A stretch of 64,000 bases of DNA from Selenomonas sp. FOBRC6. Its GTDB lineage: Bacteria; Bacillota; Negativicutes; Selenomonadales; Selenomonadaceae. Location: assembly GCF_000286455.1 (NCBI RefSeq), contig NZ_ALKG01000119.1, positions 19,801-83,800 on the forward strand. The letters run 5' to 3'. Under the pieces are notes generated by a model. The model was not told the DNA's origin and ran no database searches. It saw only the letters and a list, made by a program, of their open reading frames with translations. This document shows positions 54,302 through 64,000 of the stretch, one piece after another. Each line of letters opens with the position of its first letter. Position 1 is the stretch's first letter. The translations under genes were made by a program, and so were the position numbers.

Positions 54302-56392
54302 ATGCAGAAAAGCGAAAAAAAAGCAACAAAGAAGTCAAATAACGGCTCCGTTCTTGGAAAAGCAATTCTCGTCATGGGTCTGATCCTGTTTGTCATGATC
54401 ATCGGCGTTGGCTGCGGATTCCTCACGGCAAGTCTGAATACCAGACCAAATCTCGCGGAGGATATTGTGCCGCCGGCATCGTCTCAGATCTACGACATCC
54501 ATGGCAATGAAATCGCCAATATACATGCGGCTGAGAACCGCAGACCGGTTGGGATCAATGAGATTCCGAAGGATCTTCAGAATGCATTCATTGCCGTTGA
54601 GGATAATCGGTTCTACGAGCACATCGGCATCGATCCCCGCGGCATTGTCCGCGCCGTTTGGGCAAATATTCGTGGCCGCACGGTCACGGAGGGCGGCTCT
54701 ACGATCACGCAGCAGCTTGCCAAGAATGCCTATCTGACGCAGGATCGGACGCTGAAACGAAAGATTCAGGAAGTGTTTCTTGCACTCCAGCTCGAACGTC
54801 AGTATACCAAGCAGGAAATCCTCGAGCTCTATATGAACCAGATCTATTTCGGTCAGGGAGCGTATGGCGTTCAGGCTGCGGCACGCACGTATTTCGGCAA
54901 GGACGTCAAGGATCTGACGCTGAATGAATGCGCCATGCTGGCGGGCATTCCCAAGAGTCCAAACTACTATTCTCCGATCAACAACATCGAAGCCGCAACC
55001 GAGCGCAAAGCTGTGGTTCTCGATCAGATGGTCAAGTATGGCTATATCACGGAGAGCGAAGCAAACACTGCAAAGAAAGAATCGCTCTCCATCGCAAAGA
55101 GCAATAACGACGGCGGAAACGGCCCCTCATATTTTGTCGACTATGTGCTGCAGCAGCTTGCGGAGAAATATGGCGATGATGCCATCTATAAAGATGGCCT
55201 CAAGATCTATACCACCATCGATATGGATCTCCAAGCCGCTGCGGAAAGCGCCATGAAGAATCTTCCTACGTACTTTACGGACGCAAATGGCATCGTTCAG
55301 CCGCAGGGGGCTTTGGTCGCCATCGATCCGCATACGGGATATATCCGAGCAATGGTCGGCGGACGCGGCACGGATCAGTTCAATCGTGCGACGCAAGCAG
55401 TGCGTCAGCCCGGTTCTGCGTTCAAGCCTTTTGTCTTTGCTGCGGCACTCGAGAATAAGTATACGCCTGATTCCATCATTGACGACAAGCCGCTGAAGAT
55501 TGGTGGATGGGAACCGCAGAACTACAGCCGCAACTTCTCGGGCAAGGTGCGGCTGCGCGATGTCGTGCGTTGGTCGCTGAATGTCCCGACGGTGCGCATC
55601 GCACAGGACATCGGCATCGATAAGGCAATCTACTATGCACAGGAGATGGGTATATCGACGTTTGTGCTCGACGGCGCGACAAATGACCGCAATCTTGCCA
55701 TCGCACTGGGGGGGATGACGCGCGGTGTCACACCGCTGGAGCTCACGAGCGCATATGGTACGTTTGCGAATCGCGGCATTCATGTCCAGCCGGTTGCCAT
55801 CCTCCGCGTCGTCTCGCGCACGGGCAAGGTGCTCGAGGAGGCGGAGCGGAAGGAAAAAAGTGTCATCTCTGCAGCGAATGCCGCCACAATGACGGCGATG
55901 ATGGAAGAGGTCATCCGACGCGGTACGGGAACGCGCGCCAACATCGGGAGACCTGCGGCGGGCAAGACAGGAACGACGAGCGATTATCATGACGCATGGT
56001 TCGTCGGCTATACGCCGGATCTCGTGGCAGGTGTCTGGATCGGCAATGACAGCGTAGGAGATTTGCACGGCATGGCAGGCGGAACCACACCCGCCGTTAT
56101 ATGGCAGGCCTTCATGCTGAAAGCCCATGCGGGACTTCCCGTACGAAATTTCGAGGGTTCACCCGCATTTTCCGCCTCGTCTGATTCGGATGTTTCGATT
56201 GAAGATCCGGAAAAAGATAAAGACGCGAAGAAGAAAACGGATGATAAGGGGAAGGATGCAGGGAAGTCGACGTCTTCAAACTCAAATAAGAGCGGAGCGG
56301 ATCGCTCCACATCTGCACCGTCGCGCACATCATCTCCTGCGTCTGCAGATGCGCCAGAACCTGGGATGGGCGTAGAAAAAGGGCAGAATTAA
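54302..56392 (+). CDS. Class A penicillin-binding protein (PBP1A type)
   Basis: A bifunctional peptidoglycan synthase of 696 residues. A single membrane helix at about residues 18-42 is followed by the glycosyltransferase domain with [18 protein letters not shown] and [13 protein letters not shown], then the transpeptidase domain with the active Ser in GSAFKPF, SLN in RWSLNVPT, and KTG in [14 protein letters not shown]. The last 60 residues are a Lys-, Asp- and Ser-rich low-complexity tail. ATG 54302 follows GGAAGG; the upstream ATG-like start at 54254 lies before it. Confidence 0.95.
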   Translation: MQKSEKKATKKSNNGSVLGKAILVMGLILFVMIIGVGCGFLTASLNTRPNLAEDIVPPASSQIYDIHGNEIANIHAAENRRPVGINEIPKDLQNAFIAVEDNRFYEHIGIDPRGIVRAVWANIRGRTVTEGGSTITQQLAKNAYLTQDRTLKRKIQEVFLALQLERQYTKQEILELYMNQIYFGQGAYGVQAAARTYFGKDVKDLTLNECAMLAGIPKSPNYYSPINNIEAATERKAVVLDQMVKYGYITESEANTAKKESLSIAKSNNDGGNGPSYFVDYVLQQLAEKYGDDAIYKDGLKIYTTIDMDLQAAAESAMKNLPTYFTDANGIVQPQGALVAIDPHTGYIRAMVGGRGTDQFNRATQAVRQPGSAFKPFVFAAALENKYTPDSIIDDKPLKIGGWEPQNYSRNFSGKVRLRDVVRWSLNVPTVRIAQDIGIDKAIYYAQEMGISTFVLDGATNDRNLAIALGGMTRGVTPLELTSAYGTFANRGIHVQPVAILRVVSRTGKVLEEAERKEKSVISAANAATMTAMMEEVIRRGTGTRANIGRPAAGKTGTTSDYHDAWFVGYTPDLVAGVWIGNDSVGDLHGMAGGTTPAVIWQAFMLKAHAGLPVRNFEGSPAFSASSDSDVSIEDPEKDKDAKKKTDDKGKDAGKSTSSNSNKSGADRSTSAPSRTSSPASADAPEPGMGVEKGQN

Positions 56393-56417
56393 GGAAGCCC
56401 AAGAAAGAGGTAGTATA

Positions 56418-57620
56418 TTGAACGCCATTGACATACTGAAGGAACGCGGATTTCTTGCACAATGCACCGATGAGGAAGGGCTGCGCGAGCTGCTCGGTCA
56501 GGAACAAATTTCCTTTTATACGGGATTTGATCCGACGGCAGACAGCCTCCATGCAGGCCATTTGATCGCGCTCATGGCGATGTCTCACATGCAGCGTGCG
56601 GGACACCGTCCGATCTGTCTCGTGGGAGGCGGCACCGGAACCGTTGGTGATCCCTCGGGGCGCACGGACATGCGCAAGGTGATGACGGACGAGACCATCC
56701 GCCATAATTGCGACTGTTTCCGTAAGCAGATCTCGCGCTTCATTGACTTCTCGAATGATCGGGCAATCATGGTGGATAACGGGGACTGGCTGCGCAAGCT
56801 CAACTACATCGAGCTGCTGCGCGATGTCGGCGCACATTTTACCGTCAACCGCATGCTCGCCGCTGAAAGCTATAAACAGCGCTGGGAGAAGGGGCTGACC
56901 TTCCTCGAGTTCAACTATATGATCATGCAGGCGTATGATTTCCTCGAGCTCAACAAACGCTACGGCTGCAAGCTGGAAATGGGCGGAGACGATCAGTGGT
57001 CGAATATCATCGCTGGGGTGGAGCTCTGCCGCCGCAAGAAAAATCTCGCGGTATTCGGACTCACGAACAAGCTGCTCACGAAGAGCGACGGTACGAAGAT
57101 GGGCAAGACCGCAGGCGGTGCGCTTTGGCTCGATGCAGAAAAGACCTCGCCCTATGACTTCTATCAGTACTGGCGCAATATTGATGATGCCGATGTAGAG
57201 ATCTGCCTCTCCTTGCTCACCTATCTTCCGATGGAGGAAGTGCGCCGTCTTGCGGTGGCCGAGGGACAGGAGATCAATCGCTCCAAGGAAATCCTTGCCT
57301 ATGAGGCGACCAAGATTGTTCATGGCGAAGAGGAGGCGCGGAAGGCGCAGGAGACGGCAAAGGCTCTTTTTGGCGGCGGTACGGCGGCAGAGCTCCCGCA
57401 GATTCACGTGGAGATCGGTGAAAAACTCGTGGATGCGCTCACGCGCGGCGGCGTATTCCCCTCGAAGGGGGAGGCGCGTCGCCTGATTCAGCAGGGGGGG
57501 CTTACGCTGAATGATGTCCGTGTTGCGGACGAACACTACGTATTGCAGGAGTCGGATTTCATGGACGGCACCGCACTTGTCAAAAAAGGAAAGAAAAAGC
57601 ACTATCAGCTTGTATATTGA
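56418..57620 (+). CDS. tyrS: Tyrosyl-tRNA synthetase
   Basis: A 400-residue class I synthetase. The HIGH-like motif is SLHAGHL (about residue 45), the tyrosine pocket includes GGDDQWSNI, and the KMSKS-like motif is KMGKT. A C-terminal S4 domain ([19 protein letters not shown]) binds tRNA. It starts at TTG 56418 behind AAAGAGG, 25 nt after the PBP gene, with no room for a T-box leader, so it must be transcribed from upstream. Confidence 0.95.
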   Translation: MNAIDILKERGFLAQCTDEEGLRELLGQEQISFYTGFDPTADSLHAGHLIALMAMSHMQRAGHRPICLVGGGTGTVGDPSGRTDMRKVMTDETIRHNCDCFRKQISRFIDFSNDRAIMVDNGDWLRKLNYIELLRDVGAHFTVNRMLAAESYKQRWEKGLTFLEFNYMIMQAYDFLELNKRYGCKLEMGGDDQWSNIIAGVELCRRKKNLAVFGLTNKLLTKSDGTKMGKTAGGALWLDAEKTSPYDFYQYWRNIDDADVEICLSLLTYLPMEEVRRLAVAEGQEINRSKEILAYEATKIVHGEEEARKAQETAKALFGGGTAAELPQIHVEIGEKLVDALTRGGVFPSKGEARRLIQQGGLTLNDVRVADEHYVLQESDFMDGTALVKKGKKKHYQLVY

Positions 57621-57653
57621 CCATCCGGAGCCGGTCAGGAAGGAGATCGAACG

Positions 57654-58382
57654 ATGTCAGGACATTCAAAATGGGCAAATATCAAACGCAAGAAGGGCGC
57701 AAATGATGCCATTCGTGGAAAGATCACCACAAAGATTGGGCGTGAGATTACGATTGCCGTCCGCATGGGCGGCGGTGACCCAACGGGCAATATGCGCCTG
57801 AAGCTGGCACTTTCCAAGGCAAAGGCGAACAATATCCCGAAGGACAATATCAATCGCGCCATCCAGAAGGGGCTTGGTGCGACAGAGGGCAGCAATTACG
57901 AGGAGGTTCTCTACGAGGGCTACGGCCCGGGCGGTACTGCGGTCATGCTCGACATCCTGACGGATAACCGCAACCGCACGGCGGCGGATGTGCGCCATCT
58001 CTTTTCCAAGTATGGCGGCAACCTCGGTCAGGATGGCTGCGTTGCGTGGATGTTCAAGAAGAAGGCAGTCTTTATCGTAGAGCGTGAGGCGTTTGACGAT
58101 GAGGATGCCCTCCTCGAGATCGTCTTGGAGGCGGGCGCAGAGGATATGCGCGCGGAGGACGATGTCTTTGAAATCATTGCTGAGCCGGAGGCATTCGAGG
58201 CAATTGAAACAGTGCTTGGAGAAAAGGGCATTGAGACAGCATCTGCAGAGGTGACGATGGTGCCGGATACGACAGTGCATCTCGCTGACAAGGATGCTGA
58301 AAAGATGCAGACCCTGATCGACGCGCTCGAGGACAATGACGATGTCCAGAACGTCTACAGCAACTATGAGATGGATGAATAA
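57654..58382 (+). CDS. yebC: YebC/PmpR family protein
   Basis: A 242-residue YebC protein starting SGHSKWANIKRKKGANDA, with the central RGLG-type region VLYEGYGPGGTAVMLDILTDNRNRTAAD. Members have been described as transcription regulators and, more recently, as translation factors for proline-rich stretches. It sits in front of ruvC-ruvA-ruvB, the usual place, but is separated from ruvC by a terminator hairpin. Confidence 0.94.
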   Translation: MSGHSKWANIKRKKGANDAIRGKITTKIGREITIAVRMGGGDPTGNMRLKLALSKAKANNIPKDNINRAIQKGLGATEGSNYEEVLYEGYGPGGTAVMLDILTDNRNRTAADVRHLFSKYGGNLGQDGCVAWMFKKKAVFIVEREAFDDEDALLEIVLEAGAEDMRAEDDVFEIIAEPEAFEAIETVLGEKGIETASAEVTMVPDTTVHLADKDAEKMQTLIDALEDNDDVQNVYSNYEMDE

Positions 58383-58393
58383 GCGGAGGATTC

Positions 58394-58434
58394 CTTAAAA
58401 GAGTGCAGACGCTTTGTGTCTGCACTCTTTTAAG
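58394..58434 (+). terminator. Long hairpin terminator between yebC and ruvC
   Basis: A 17-bp perfect stem (58394-58410 with 58418-58434), with a 7-nt loop and TTTT inside the right arm. It would work on both strands. It ends 9 nt before the ruvC start. Confidence 0.75.
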
Positions 58435-58443
58435 AATGAGAAG

Positions 58444-58938
58444 ATGTTAGTACTCGGTATTGATCCCGGAACCGCCATTTGTGGCTATGGTTTTGTGGAG
58501 CAGGAAGGTTTGCGTATACGTGCCCGTTCCTATGGCGCCATCACAACACCATCCAAGATGGCGGTGGAAAAACGCCTGTTGAAAATATATACAGAACTGG
58601 AAGTGCTCATCCAAAAGTATTCCCCCGATGCAATGGGGGTAGAGCAGCTTTTTTTCAATCGGAATGTCACGACAGCGATTCCGGTCGGGCAGGCGCGCGG
58701 CATCGTCCTTCTCGCGGCAGCGCAGAACAATATTCCGATTGTGGAGCGGACACCGCTACAGGTCAAGCAGTCTGTGACGGGTTATGGAAAGGCGACGAAG
58801 GAGCAGGTCATATATATGGTGACGAAGCTGCTGAACCTTCCTGAGCCGCCTCATCCGGACGATACGGCGGACGCACTTGCCGTCGCCATCAGTGCCGCGC
58901 ACTGTGTAGACAGCATTGCATGGCGCAATCGCATATAG
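58444..58938 (+). CDS. ruvC: Holliday junction resolvase RuvC
   Basis: RuvC cuts Holliday junctions. The 164-residue protein keeps the acidic catalytic set Asp7 (VLGIDPG), Glu67 (GVEQLFF), Asp140 and Asp143 (DDTADALAVA). The start ATG 58444 gives the normal N-terminus; the open frame extends back into the terminator hairpin. The ribosome site is weak (GAATGAGAAG). It leads the ruvC-ruvA-ruvB series. Confidence 0.95.
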   Translation: MLVLGIDPGTAICGYGFVEQEGLRIRARSYGAITTPSKMAVEKRLLKIYTELEVLIQKYSPDAMGVEQLFFNRNVTTAIPVGQARGIVLLAAAQNNIPIVERTPLQVKQSVTGYGKATKEQVIYMVTKLLNLPEPPHPDDTADALAVAISAAHCVDSIAWRNRI

Positions 58939-58956
58939 AATGGGGAGCAGGGAGCA

Positions 58957-59559
58957 ATGATTGGATTTTTGCGCGGCAAGGTGACGCATGTATTTTCGGA
59001 TTACTGTTTTTTGGATGTCCGCGATGTCGGCTATCGCGTGTTCATATCGCACGCAACACGTACGCATCTCTCCGTCGGTGAGGAGGTTATGCTCTATGTG
59101 CACACTCATGTACGAGAGGATGCGCTTCTTCTTTATGGATTCTTCTCACAGGAGGAATATGACCTCTTTCAGCATCTGATTGGTATTTCCGGAATCGGGC
59201 CAAAGGTAGCGCAGGGGATTCTCTCCGCGACGACGGCAAATGATTTTTACCGTATGATCCATCAGAAGGATGTCAAGGCGATCACGAAGCTCCCGGGCAT
59301 TGGGAAAAAGACCGCCGAACGGATCATCTTGGAACTCAAGGATAAACTCGCATCCACATCCTTTGATGCGGATGCCGATACGAATGATATAACGGAGATC
59401 GGCGATGGCATGGGGGATATGGTTGCAGAGGCAACGGAGGCGCTCCTCAGTCTTGGTTTCCAGCAGAGCGAGATTCAGTCGGTGTTTAAGAAAAAGAGCG
59501 ATGGAGAGAGTACAGAGGAACTGATTCGCTATGCATTGGCAGAACTGCAGCGTTTTTGA
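58957..59559 (+). CDS. ruvA: Holliday junction branch migration subunit RuvA
   Basis: RuvA binds the four-way junction and loads RuvB. The 200-residue protein has an OB-fold N-terminus (MIGFLRGKVTHVF), the double helix-hairpin-helix pattern FQHLIGISGIGPKVAQGIL and ITKLPGIGKKTAERIILELKDK, and a C-terminal domain III (EATEALLSLGFQQSEI) that touches RuvB. It sits 15 nt before ruvB. Confidence 0.96.
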   Translation: MIGFLRGKVTHVFSDYCFLDVRDVGYRVFISHATRTHLSVGEEVMLYVHTHVREDALLLYGFFSQEEYDLFQHLIGISGIGPKVAQGILSATTANDFYRMIHQKDVKAITKLPGIGKKTAERIILELKDKLASTSFDADADTNDITEIGDGMGDMVAEATEALLSLGFQQSEIQSVFKKKSDGESTEELIRYALAELQRF

Positions 59560-59574
59560 GAAAGGAGGGGTTCG

Positions 59575-60612
59575 ATGAGCGATATATATGAGGATGAGGA
59601 AATCAGCTCCTTCGAGGAACAGTCAACGGACGGCTGGCAGTATAGCCTCCGCCCGCGGCGTCTGAACGAATACATCGGACAGGATAAGGTCAAGTCGAAT
59701 TTGTCCAAATTCATACAGGCGGCGCTCTCGCGCAACGAATCGCTGGATCACGTGCTCCTCTATGGTCCGCCCGGACTTGGCAAAACTACACTCGCTGCCA
59801 TCATAGCGAATGAGATGGGGGCAAATTTCCGTCAAACCTCGGCGCCTGCCATTGAACGGCAGGGGGATCTTGCGTCTCTGCTCACCAATCTGCAGGAGCA
59901 CGATGTTCTCTTTATCGACGAGATTCATCGCCTTTCCCATCACGTTGAGGAGATTCTCTACTCCGCGATGGAGGATCACGCCATTGACATCATCATCGGC
60001 AAGGGGCCGAGTGCGCGCTCTTTGCGTCTGGATCTTGCGCCGTTTACCCTCGTCGGTGCAACGACGAAGACGGGGGCTCTTTCCGCACCGCTGCGCGATC
60101 GCTTCGGCATTCAGTCACGCTTGGAATACTATACGCCGGAGGCGCTGCTTCTTATCATCGAGCGCACGGCGGAGATCCTTTCCGTCCGCATTGAGCGCGA
60201 GGGAGCACTCGAGATTGCGCGCCGCTCTCGTGGAACGCCGCGCGTTGCGAACCGCATTCTGAAGCGTGTTCGCGATATCGCACAGGTGGCGGGTGAGAGC
60301 GTCATATCGAAGGTCGGAACCATCGAGGCGCTCGCAGCGCTCGAGGTCGATGCAAGAGGTCTCGAGAACAAGGATCGCTATATGCTGGAGGTCATGATCC
60401 GAAAGTTTTCTGGCGGCCCTGTCGGGCTCAAGACGCTGGCGGCGGCGCTCAGCGAGATGGCGGAGACCATAGAGGATGTCTATGAACCCTATCTGATTCA
60501 GCTGGGGTTTATTGCACGTACAGCACGCGGCCGCATTGTCACGCGCGGTGGATACGAGCATATGGGTATTCCATTTCCACAAAACGACGACAGACAAGGA
60601 GAACTGCTCTAA
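59575..60612 (+). CDS. ruvB: Holliday junction branch migration helicase RuvB
   Basis: RuvB is the AAA+ motor of branch migration. The 345-residue protein has [19 protein letters not shown], Walker [14 protein letters not shown] (about residue 62), Walker [11 protein letters not shown], sensor [18 protein letters not shown] and a C-terminal winged helix ending in the usual RGRIVT region. ATG 59575 follows AAAGGAGGGG. Confidence 0.97.
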   Translation: MSDIYEDEEISSFEEQSTDGWQYSLRPRRLNEYIGQDKVKSNLSKFIQAALSRNESLDHVLLYGPPGLGKTTLAAIIANEMGANFRQTSAPAIERQGDLASLLTNLQEHDVLFIDEIHRLSHHVEEILYSAMEDHAIDIIIGKGPSARSLRLDLAPFTLVGATTKTGALSAPLRDRFGIQSRLEYYTPEALLLIIERTAEILSVRIEREGALEIARRSRGTPRVANRILKRVRDIAQVAGESVISKVGTIEALAALEVDARGLENKDRYMLEVMIRKFSGGPVGLKTLAAALSEMAETIEDVYEPYLIQLGFIARTARGRIVTRGGYEHMGIPFPQNDDRQGELL

Positions 60613-60613
60613 G

Positions 60614-61210
60614 ATGAATCTGCTCATGCACATGTGCTGCGGACCATGTTCCTGCTACCCGTTAAAAAAACTGCGTGCTGATGGAATCGAGACCACAGGA
60701 TACTTTTTCAATCCCAATATCCACCCCTATCAGGAGTGGGAGGAACGACTGCAAAATGCACGGAAATTTGCCGAGCTCTCGCAGATGGACTTCATCGCAG
60801 ACGAGGAGTATGCAATGCGCGAGTTCCTGAAACGGGCGCTGCCGGCGGAGGGGACGCGCAAAGGCCGCTGCCGTATGTGCTATACATGGCGGTTGGAGGA
60901 AACGGCACGCTATGCTGCAGCACACGGCTTTGATACGTTCACATCCACGCTCTTTTACAGCATTTATCAGCAGCATGATCTCATGCGCTCCGTTGCGGAA
61001 CAATTTGCGAAGCGATACGGTGTTGCATTTTACTACGAGGACTTTCGTGTCGGCTGGCAGGATGGAATCGATATCAGCAAGGAGATGGGGCTCTATCGCC
61101 AATCTTACTGCGGCTGCGTATTCAGCGAAGAGGAGCGGTACAGTCGGGCGCTGCGCAAGCTGCAGCGCAAGGAAAACAAAGAGAAGAAACGTCTGCGGTT
61201 AATGGCATAA
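60614..61210 (+). CDS. queH: Epoxyqueuosine reductase QueH
   Basis: QueH (DUF208) is the non-QueG enzyme that reduces epoxyqueuosine to queuosine in tRNA. The 198-residue protein has a CC-GPCSC cluster near residues 8-14, a second pair in GRCRMCYTWRLEETA, and a third Cys pair in SYCGCVFSEEERY, which hold iron in the characterised family member. ATG 60614 lies after an AAGGAG at 60597 in the end of ruvB. It works with queA two genes on. Confidence 0.92.
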   Translation: MNLLMHMCCGPCSCYPLKKLRADGIETTGYFFNPNIHPYQEWEERLQNARKFAELSQMDFIADEEYAMREFLKRALPAEGTRKGRCRMCYTWRLEETARYAAAHGFDTFTSTLFYSIYQQHDLMRSVAEQFAKRYGVAFYYEDFRVGWQDGIDISKEMGLYRQSYCGCVFSEEERYSRALRKLQRKENKEKKRLRLMA

Positions 61211-61231
61211 CGATCAGAAGGGGAGCTTGCT

Positions 61232-62380
61232 ATGAATCGGTATCTTTTCCTATGTGTTTCTGTGCTCTTTGCTGCAATTACAGTTCTTCCTATGACGGCT
61301 GCAGCATCATGGCAGCCCGAAATCACGATCGGTCTCAGTCAGGGCGTAGCGGAAGTTCGTCTCTCAGCAGCGAGCGGAGCTCTATACGTTTATGACGATC
61401 TGGAGAAAGAGCCGATGATGAAAATTCCGCAGGGACAAGAGCTTTCTGTTCGTATGATGCGGGATCGTTTTTTGGCAAACGAAAAGGAGATCAAGGGCGA
61501 GCGTTTGGTGATTCAGCCCGAATCTACAGGCTTTGTTAGGGTGAACGGGATGCCCTACCGCGGATTTATCACTCTTTTGAAGAAGCAGGGGATGACCGTC
61601 GTCAACAATGTGCCTGTGGAGGACTATCTCTACGGCGTCGTTCCGAAGGAGATGCCTCCAAGCTGGTCTGCCGAAGCGCTGCGTGCTCAGAGCATCGCAG
61701 CGCGTACCTTTGCCCTGAAGAATCGCAAGCGTCACAGCGCGGAGGGCTTTGATCTCTGCAGCACTGCACATTGTCAGGTCTATGAGGGCATGTCCGCTGA
61801 AATGCAGTCTACAACAGCCGCCGTCAACAGCACGCGCGGCGAGGTTCTCTTCTATAAGGGGGCAATCATCGACGCGCTCTTCCATACGGATTCAGGAGGG
61901 ATGACAGAGTTCAGCGAGCATGTATGGGGCAGCACAGTGCCCTATCTGCGTGCCGTGAAGGAACTCCGTACGCAGACACAGCCGTGGAGCCGTACGGTCT
62001 CCATGGCATCCTTTGTGCAGAAAATTGAGGCAGGCGATAAAAGTCTCGGTACGCTCAAAGAGATACGACTTTCTCCGCTGACCGTTGGAAAGGGGAGCAC
62101 CGACCGAACACCTTCAGGACGTGTGCGTGTGGCTGAATTTGTTGGAACGAAGGGGCGTATCAGTCTCTCGGGCAATGATCTGCGCTCCATGTTCTCTCTG
62201 CCCAGTACACTTTTTGACATACGAGCTGGTCGGACAGAAGTGGTTTTCAGCGGATATGGCTCGGGTCACGGGCTCGGGCTGTCCCAATGGGGTGCCAAGG
62301 CGCTTGCAGACAGCGGGAAAGGATACAAGGACATTCTGCTCTATTACTATTCCGGCGTAACACTTGAAAAATTATACTAG
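61232..62380 (+). CDS. SpoIID/LytB domain protein, secreted
   Basis: A 382-residue exported protein with a signal peptide (residues 1-25, ending TAAA). The SpoIID domain is visible as [19 protein letters not shown] then [13 protein letters not shown], followed by [15 protein letters not shown] and, near the end, [15 protein letters not shown]. SpoIID in sporulators cleaves peptidoglycan as a lytic transglycosylase on denuded glycan; in this probably non-sporulating setting a cell-wall remodelling job is inferred. It lies between queH and queA. Confidence 0.88.
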   Translation: MNRYLFLCVSVLFAAITVLPMTAAASWQPEITIGLSQGVAEVRLSAASGALYVYDDLEKEPMMKIPQGQELSVRMMRDRFLANEKEIKGERLVIQPESTGFVRVNGMPYRGFITLLKKQGMTVVNNVPVEDYLYGVVPKEMPPSWSAEALRAQSIAARTFALKNRKRHSAEGFDLCSTAHCQVYEGMSAEMQSTTAAVNSTRGEVLFYKGAIIDALFHTDSGGMTEFSEHVWGSTVPYLRAVKELRTQTQPWSRTVSMASFVQKIEAGDKSLGTLKEIRLSPLTVGKGSTDRTPSGRVRVAEFVGTKGRISLSGNDLRSMFSLPSTLFDIRAGRTEVVFSGYGSGHGLGLSQWGAKALADSGKGYKDILLYYYSGVTLEKLY

Positions 62381-62397
62381 GCAAGGTGCTTATTTAC

Positions 62398-63426
62398 ATG
62401 GATATTTCTGATTTTGACTACGATCTTCCGGAGGAACGCATCGCTCAGCTGCCTGTCGAGCCGCGCGACAGCTCCCGCCTGATGGTATTGGATCCATCAA
62501 ATCATACGATAGAGCATCGGCGGTTTTTTCAGCTTGGAGACTTTCTGAAGCAGGGCGATGTGCTGATCTTCAATGATACGCGCGTCATTCCAGCACGCCT
62601 CATCGGAGCGCGTGATACGGGCGGGAAGGTCGAGGTCTTTCTTCTGCGTCAAATGGATAAAGATCAATGGGAGGCATTGGTCAAACCCGGGAAAAAAATG
62701 CGCATCGGCTCCGTCGTCCACTTTGGCGAAGAACTGTCCTGCGAGATTGTCGCTCATACGGATTTTGGCGGGCGTATCGTACGATTTATCTATGATGGCA
62801 TCTTTGAGGAGATTCTGGATCGCTTGGGCAATATGCCACTTCCCCCATACATTCATGAGAAGCTGGAAGATCGGGAGCGATATCAGACGGTATACAGCCG
62901 TGTGAAAGGCTCGGCTGCAGCGCCGACAGCGGGGCTGCACTTTACAGAGTCACTGATGGAGGAGCTTCGCAGAAAGGGCATCCAATTTGGCTTTATCACC
63001 CTTCACGTCGGGCTTGGCACATTTCGTCCTGTTCATGTCGATACCATTGAAGATCATGTGATGCACAGTGAGTTTTATTCGGTTCCAACAGAGACCGCAG
63101 AACTCATTCATATGGCAAAAAAAGAGGGGCGACGTGTTATTGCTGTCGGTACAACGTCCATCCGTACACTGGAAGCAGCAGCCTCGTCTACGGGGACTGT
63201 CGAGGCGGGGAGCGGATGGACAAACATATTCATCTATCCGGGATATGAATTCAAAGTGGTAGACGCTGTAATCACAAACTTTCATCTTCCGAAGTCTACC
63301 CTCATTATGCTTATCAGCGCCTTTGCGGGACGTGCGTTCACGCTGGAGGCATATCGCACGGCTGTAGCAGAAGCGTATCGCTTCTTTTCCTTTGGTGATG
63401 CCATGCTCATCCAATCACGACAATAA
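62398..63426 (+). CDS. queA: S-adenosylmethionine:tRNA ribosyltransferase-isomerase
   Basis: QueA makes epoxyqueuosine in tRNA from preQ1 and SAM. The 342-residue protein has the family start [15 protein letters not shown], then [15 protein letters not shown], the active region [14 protein letters not shown] and [10 protein letters not shown], and late [16 protein letters not shown] 62398 fits GCAAGG better than GTG 62386. tgt and yajC, which often follow, do not; a bidirectional terminator ends the unit. Confidence 0.96.
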   Translation: MDISDFDYDLPEERIAQLPVEPRDSSRLMVLDPSNHTIEHRRFFQLGDFLKQGDVLIFNDTRVIPARLIGARDTGGKVEVFLLRQMDKDQWEALVKPGKKMRIGSVVHFGEELSCEIVAHTDFGGRIVRFIYDGIFEEILDRLGNMPLPPYIHEKLEDRERYQTVYSRVKGSAAAPTAGLHFTESLMEELRRKGIQFGFITLHVGLGTFRPVHVDTIEDHVMHSEFYSVPTETAELIHMAKKEGRRVIAVGTTSIRTLEAAASSTGTVEAGSGWTNIFIYPGYEFKVVDAVITNFHLPKSTLIMLISAFAGRAFTLEAYRTAVAEAYRFFSFGDAMLIQSRQ

Positions 63427-63457
63427 AAAAACAACGCGATGAAAAATCGCGTTGTTT
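63424..63457. terminator. Bidirectional terminator between queA and the SGNH gene
   Basis: AAACAACGCGAT (63429-63440) pairs perfectly with ATCGCGTTGTTT (63446-63457). On the minus strand it is followed by seven or more T residues, on the plus strand by TTTCTGC. Confidence 0.88.
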
Positions 63458-63461
63458 CTGC

Positions 63462-64000
63462 TTATGGAAGCTCACGGAACAGATCGCGGTGCTCATTGAT
63501 GATTTCCGCCATCATCCGCTTCCCGTTGATATCAGGATGCAGACCATCCGTGGAGAGCAGCGGATCCAGAATACGCCGCTCTTTGTCGTAGAAATATGGC
63601 TCCATGTCCACATAGAATTCCTGCGTTCTGATCCAGGTGTTTACAGCCATCATCTTCCATTTCCATGATGGATCTGTCTCGGTGTGGAAGGCAAGCGAAA
63701 TGTGTTCAGGGTTGATCGGCAGGAGCGTCAGGAAAATGGGGCGAATGCCGTGGTTCAGACACTTCTTTTGCAGCTCATCCAAATCGTCGATGATGTCCTG
63801 TGCTGTGACGCCATAGGCGCGCAGACTGTTCGATCCGGTCAGGATCAGCAGATTCGCTGGGTGTAGCGGAAGTACATCCTGCTCAAAACGCTCCAGTGTT
63901 GTATGGGCGGTATCGCCGCTACGTCCGAGATTGAGGCATTCGAACGGCAGGTATGTTGTATAGCTGTATTCGAGGAATGCGGGCGAGCTTGATATAGCAC
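63462..64000 (-). CDS. SGNH/GDSL hydrolase family protein, partial
   Basis: The 5' end lies beyond the window; 178 C-terminal residues are readable in frame from base 63998 down to the stop at 63462. They include NLGRSGDTA (block II Gly), LILTGSNSLRAYG (block III, oxyanion Asn) and, near the end, STDGLHPDINGKRM (block V Asp-x-x-His). This is the serine esterase fold of the SGNH superfamily; the N-terminal GDS block is not visible and the substrate is unknown. It runs convergent to queA and shares its terminator. Confidence 0.82.
   Translation of the reverse strand, partial: AISSSPAFLEYSYTTYLPFECLNLGRSGDTAHTTLERFEQDVLPLHPANLLILTGSNSLRAYGVTAQDIIDDLDELQKKCLNHGIRPIFLTLLPINPEHISLAFHTETDPSWKWKMMAVNTWIRTQEFYVDMEPYFYDKERRILDPLLSTDGLHPDINGKRMMAEIINEHRDLFRELP

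Noticed and set aside
56393..56417. Possible T-box before tyrS
   Set aside because: Only 25 nt separate tyrS from the PBP gene; there is no room.
56112..57602. 496-codon minus-strand frame opposite the PBP end and tyrS
   Set aside because: It is antisense to tyrS, lacks recognisable motifs and has shadow-like composition.
1..64000. CRISPR arrays, tRNA or rRNA genes, insertion sequences with transposase, prophage
   Set aside because: None was seen in the intergenic gaps, which are short and mostly explained by promoters and terminators.

Overview
This 64 kb window reads as core chromosome of a Negativicutes bacterium, most likely Selenomonas or a close relative. The toolkit is low-GC Gram-positive (RNase J, MutS2, ScpA/ScpB, a CymR-like Rrf2 regulator, a SpoIID-like protein, split transketolase, QueH). 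It sits alongside a small protein with a signal peptide and a C-terminal Phe that looks like an outer-membrane barrel, and several periplasmic-type proteins, as expected of a diderm Firmicute. Genes are densely packed, many overlap by 1 or 4 nt, GTG and TTG starts are common, and I saw no rRNA, tRNA, CRISPR array, phage or transposase gene. The taxonomic call is inference from gene content, not from a marker-gene search.

Layout. 1-5964: late cobalamin genes (cbiA end, cobU, cobQ, cbiB, cobS, a PduX-type threonine kinase, cobC) followed by crcB. 6094-11472: ispH, rpsA, a PDZ/radical-SAM DUF512 gene, der, plsY. 11562-14268: ACT protein, hom, thrB. 14272-14437: a 166-bp imperfect palindrome that looks like a miniature mobile or REP-type repeat. 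14568-22564: a complete arginine set argC-J-B-D-F-G-H. 22677-27154: small outer-membrane protein, RNase J, two-subunit transketolase. 27312-34152: an apparent operon mixing an orphan solute-binding protein, rimO, pncC, two secreted proteins of unknown function, a tartrate/D-malate dehydrogenase-like enzyme and galU. 34163-36678: tandem DUF445 membrane proteins.

36671-42036 is a minus-strand block: Rrf2 regulator, rpsI, rplM, aminotransferase, lysC, fba. From 42171 the plus strand resumes: smc, ftsY, nudF, an M50 protease, scpA, scpB, a U32 peptidase and mutS2 (chromosome organisation and envelope/RNA maintenance), then a class A PBP, tyrS, yebC, ruvC-ruvA-ruvB, queH, a SpoIID-domain protein and queA. 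The window ends inside a minus-strand SGNH hydrolase.

I found no clear new defence or mobile system. The most interesting leads are non-coding or poorly characterised: the 166-bp palindrome, the long structured RNase J leader, the hairpin leader of the aminotransferase, the terminator directly in front of the DUF512 gene, the DUF445 pair, and the secreted proteins coupled to rimO/pncC. Promoters and terminators were picked by eye from hexamers, spacing and stem-loops; none was computed.
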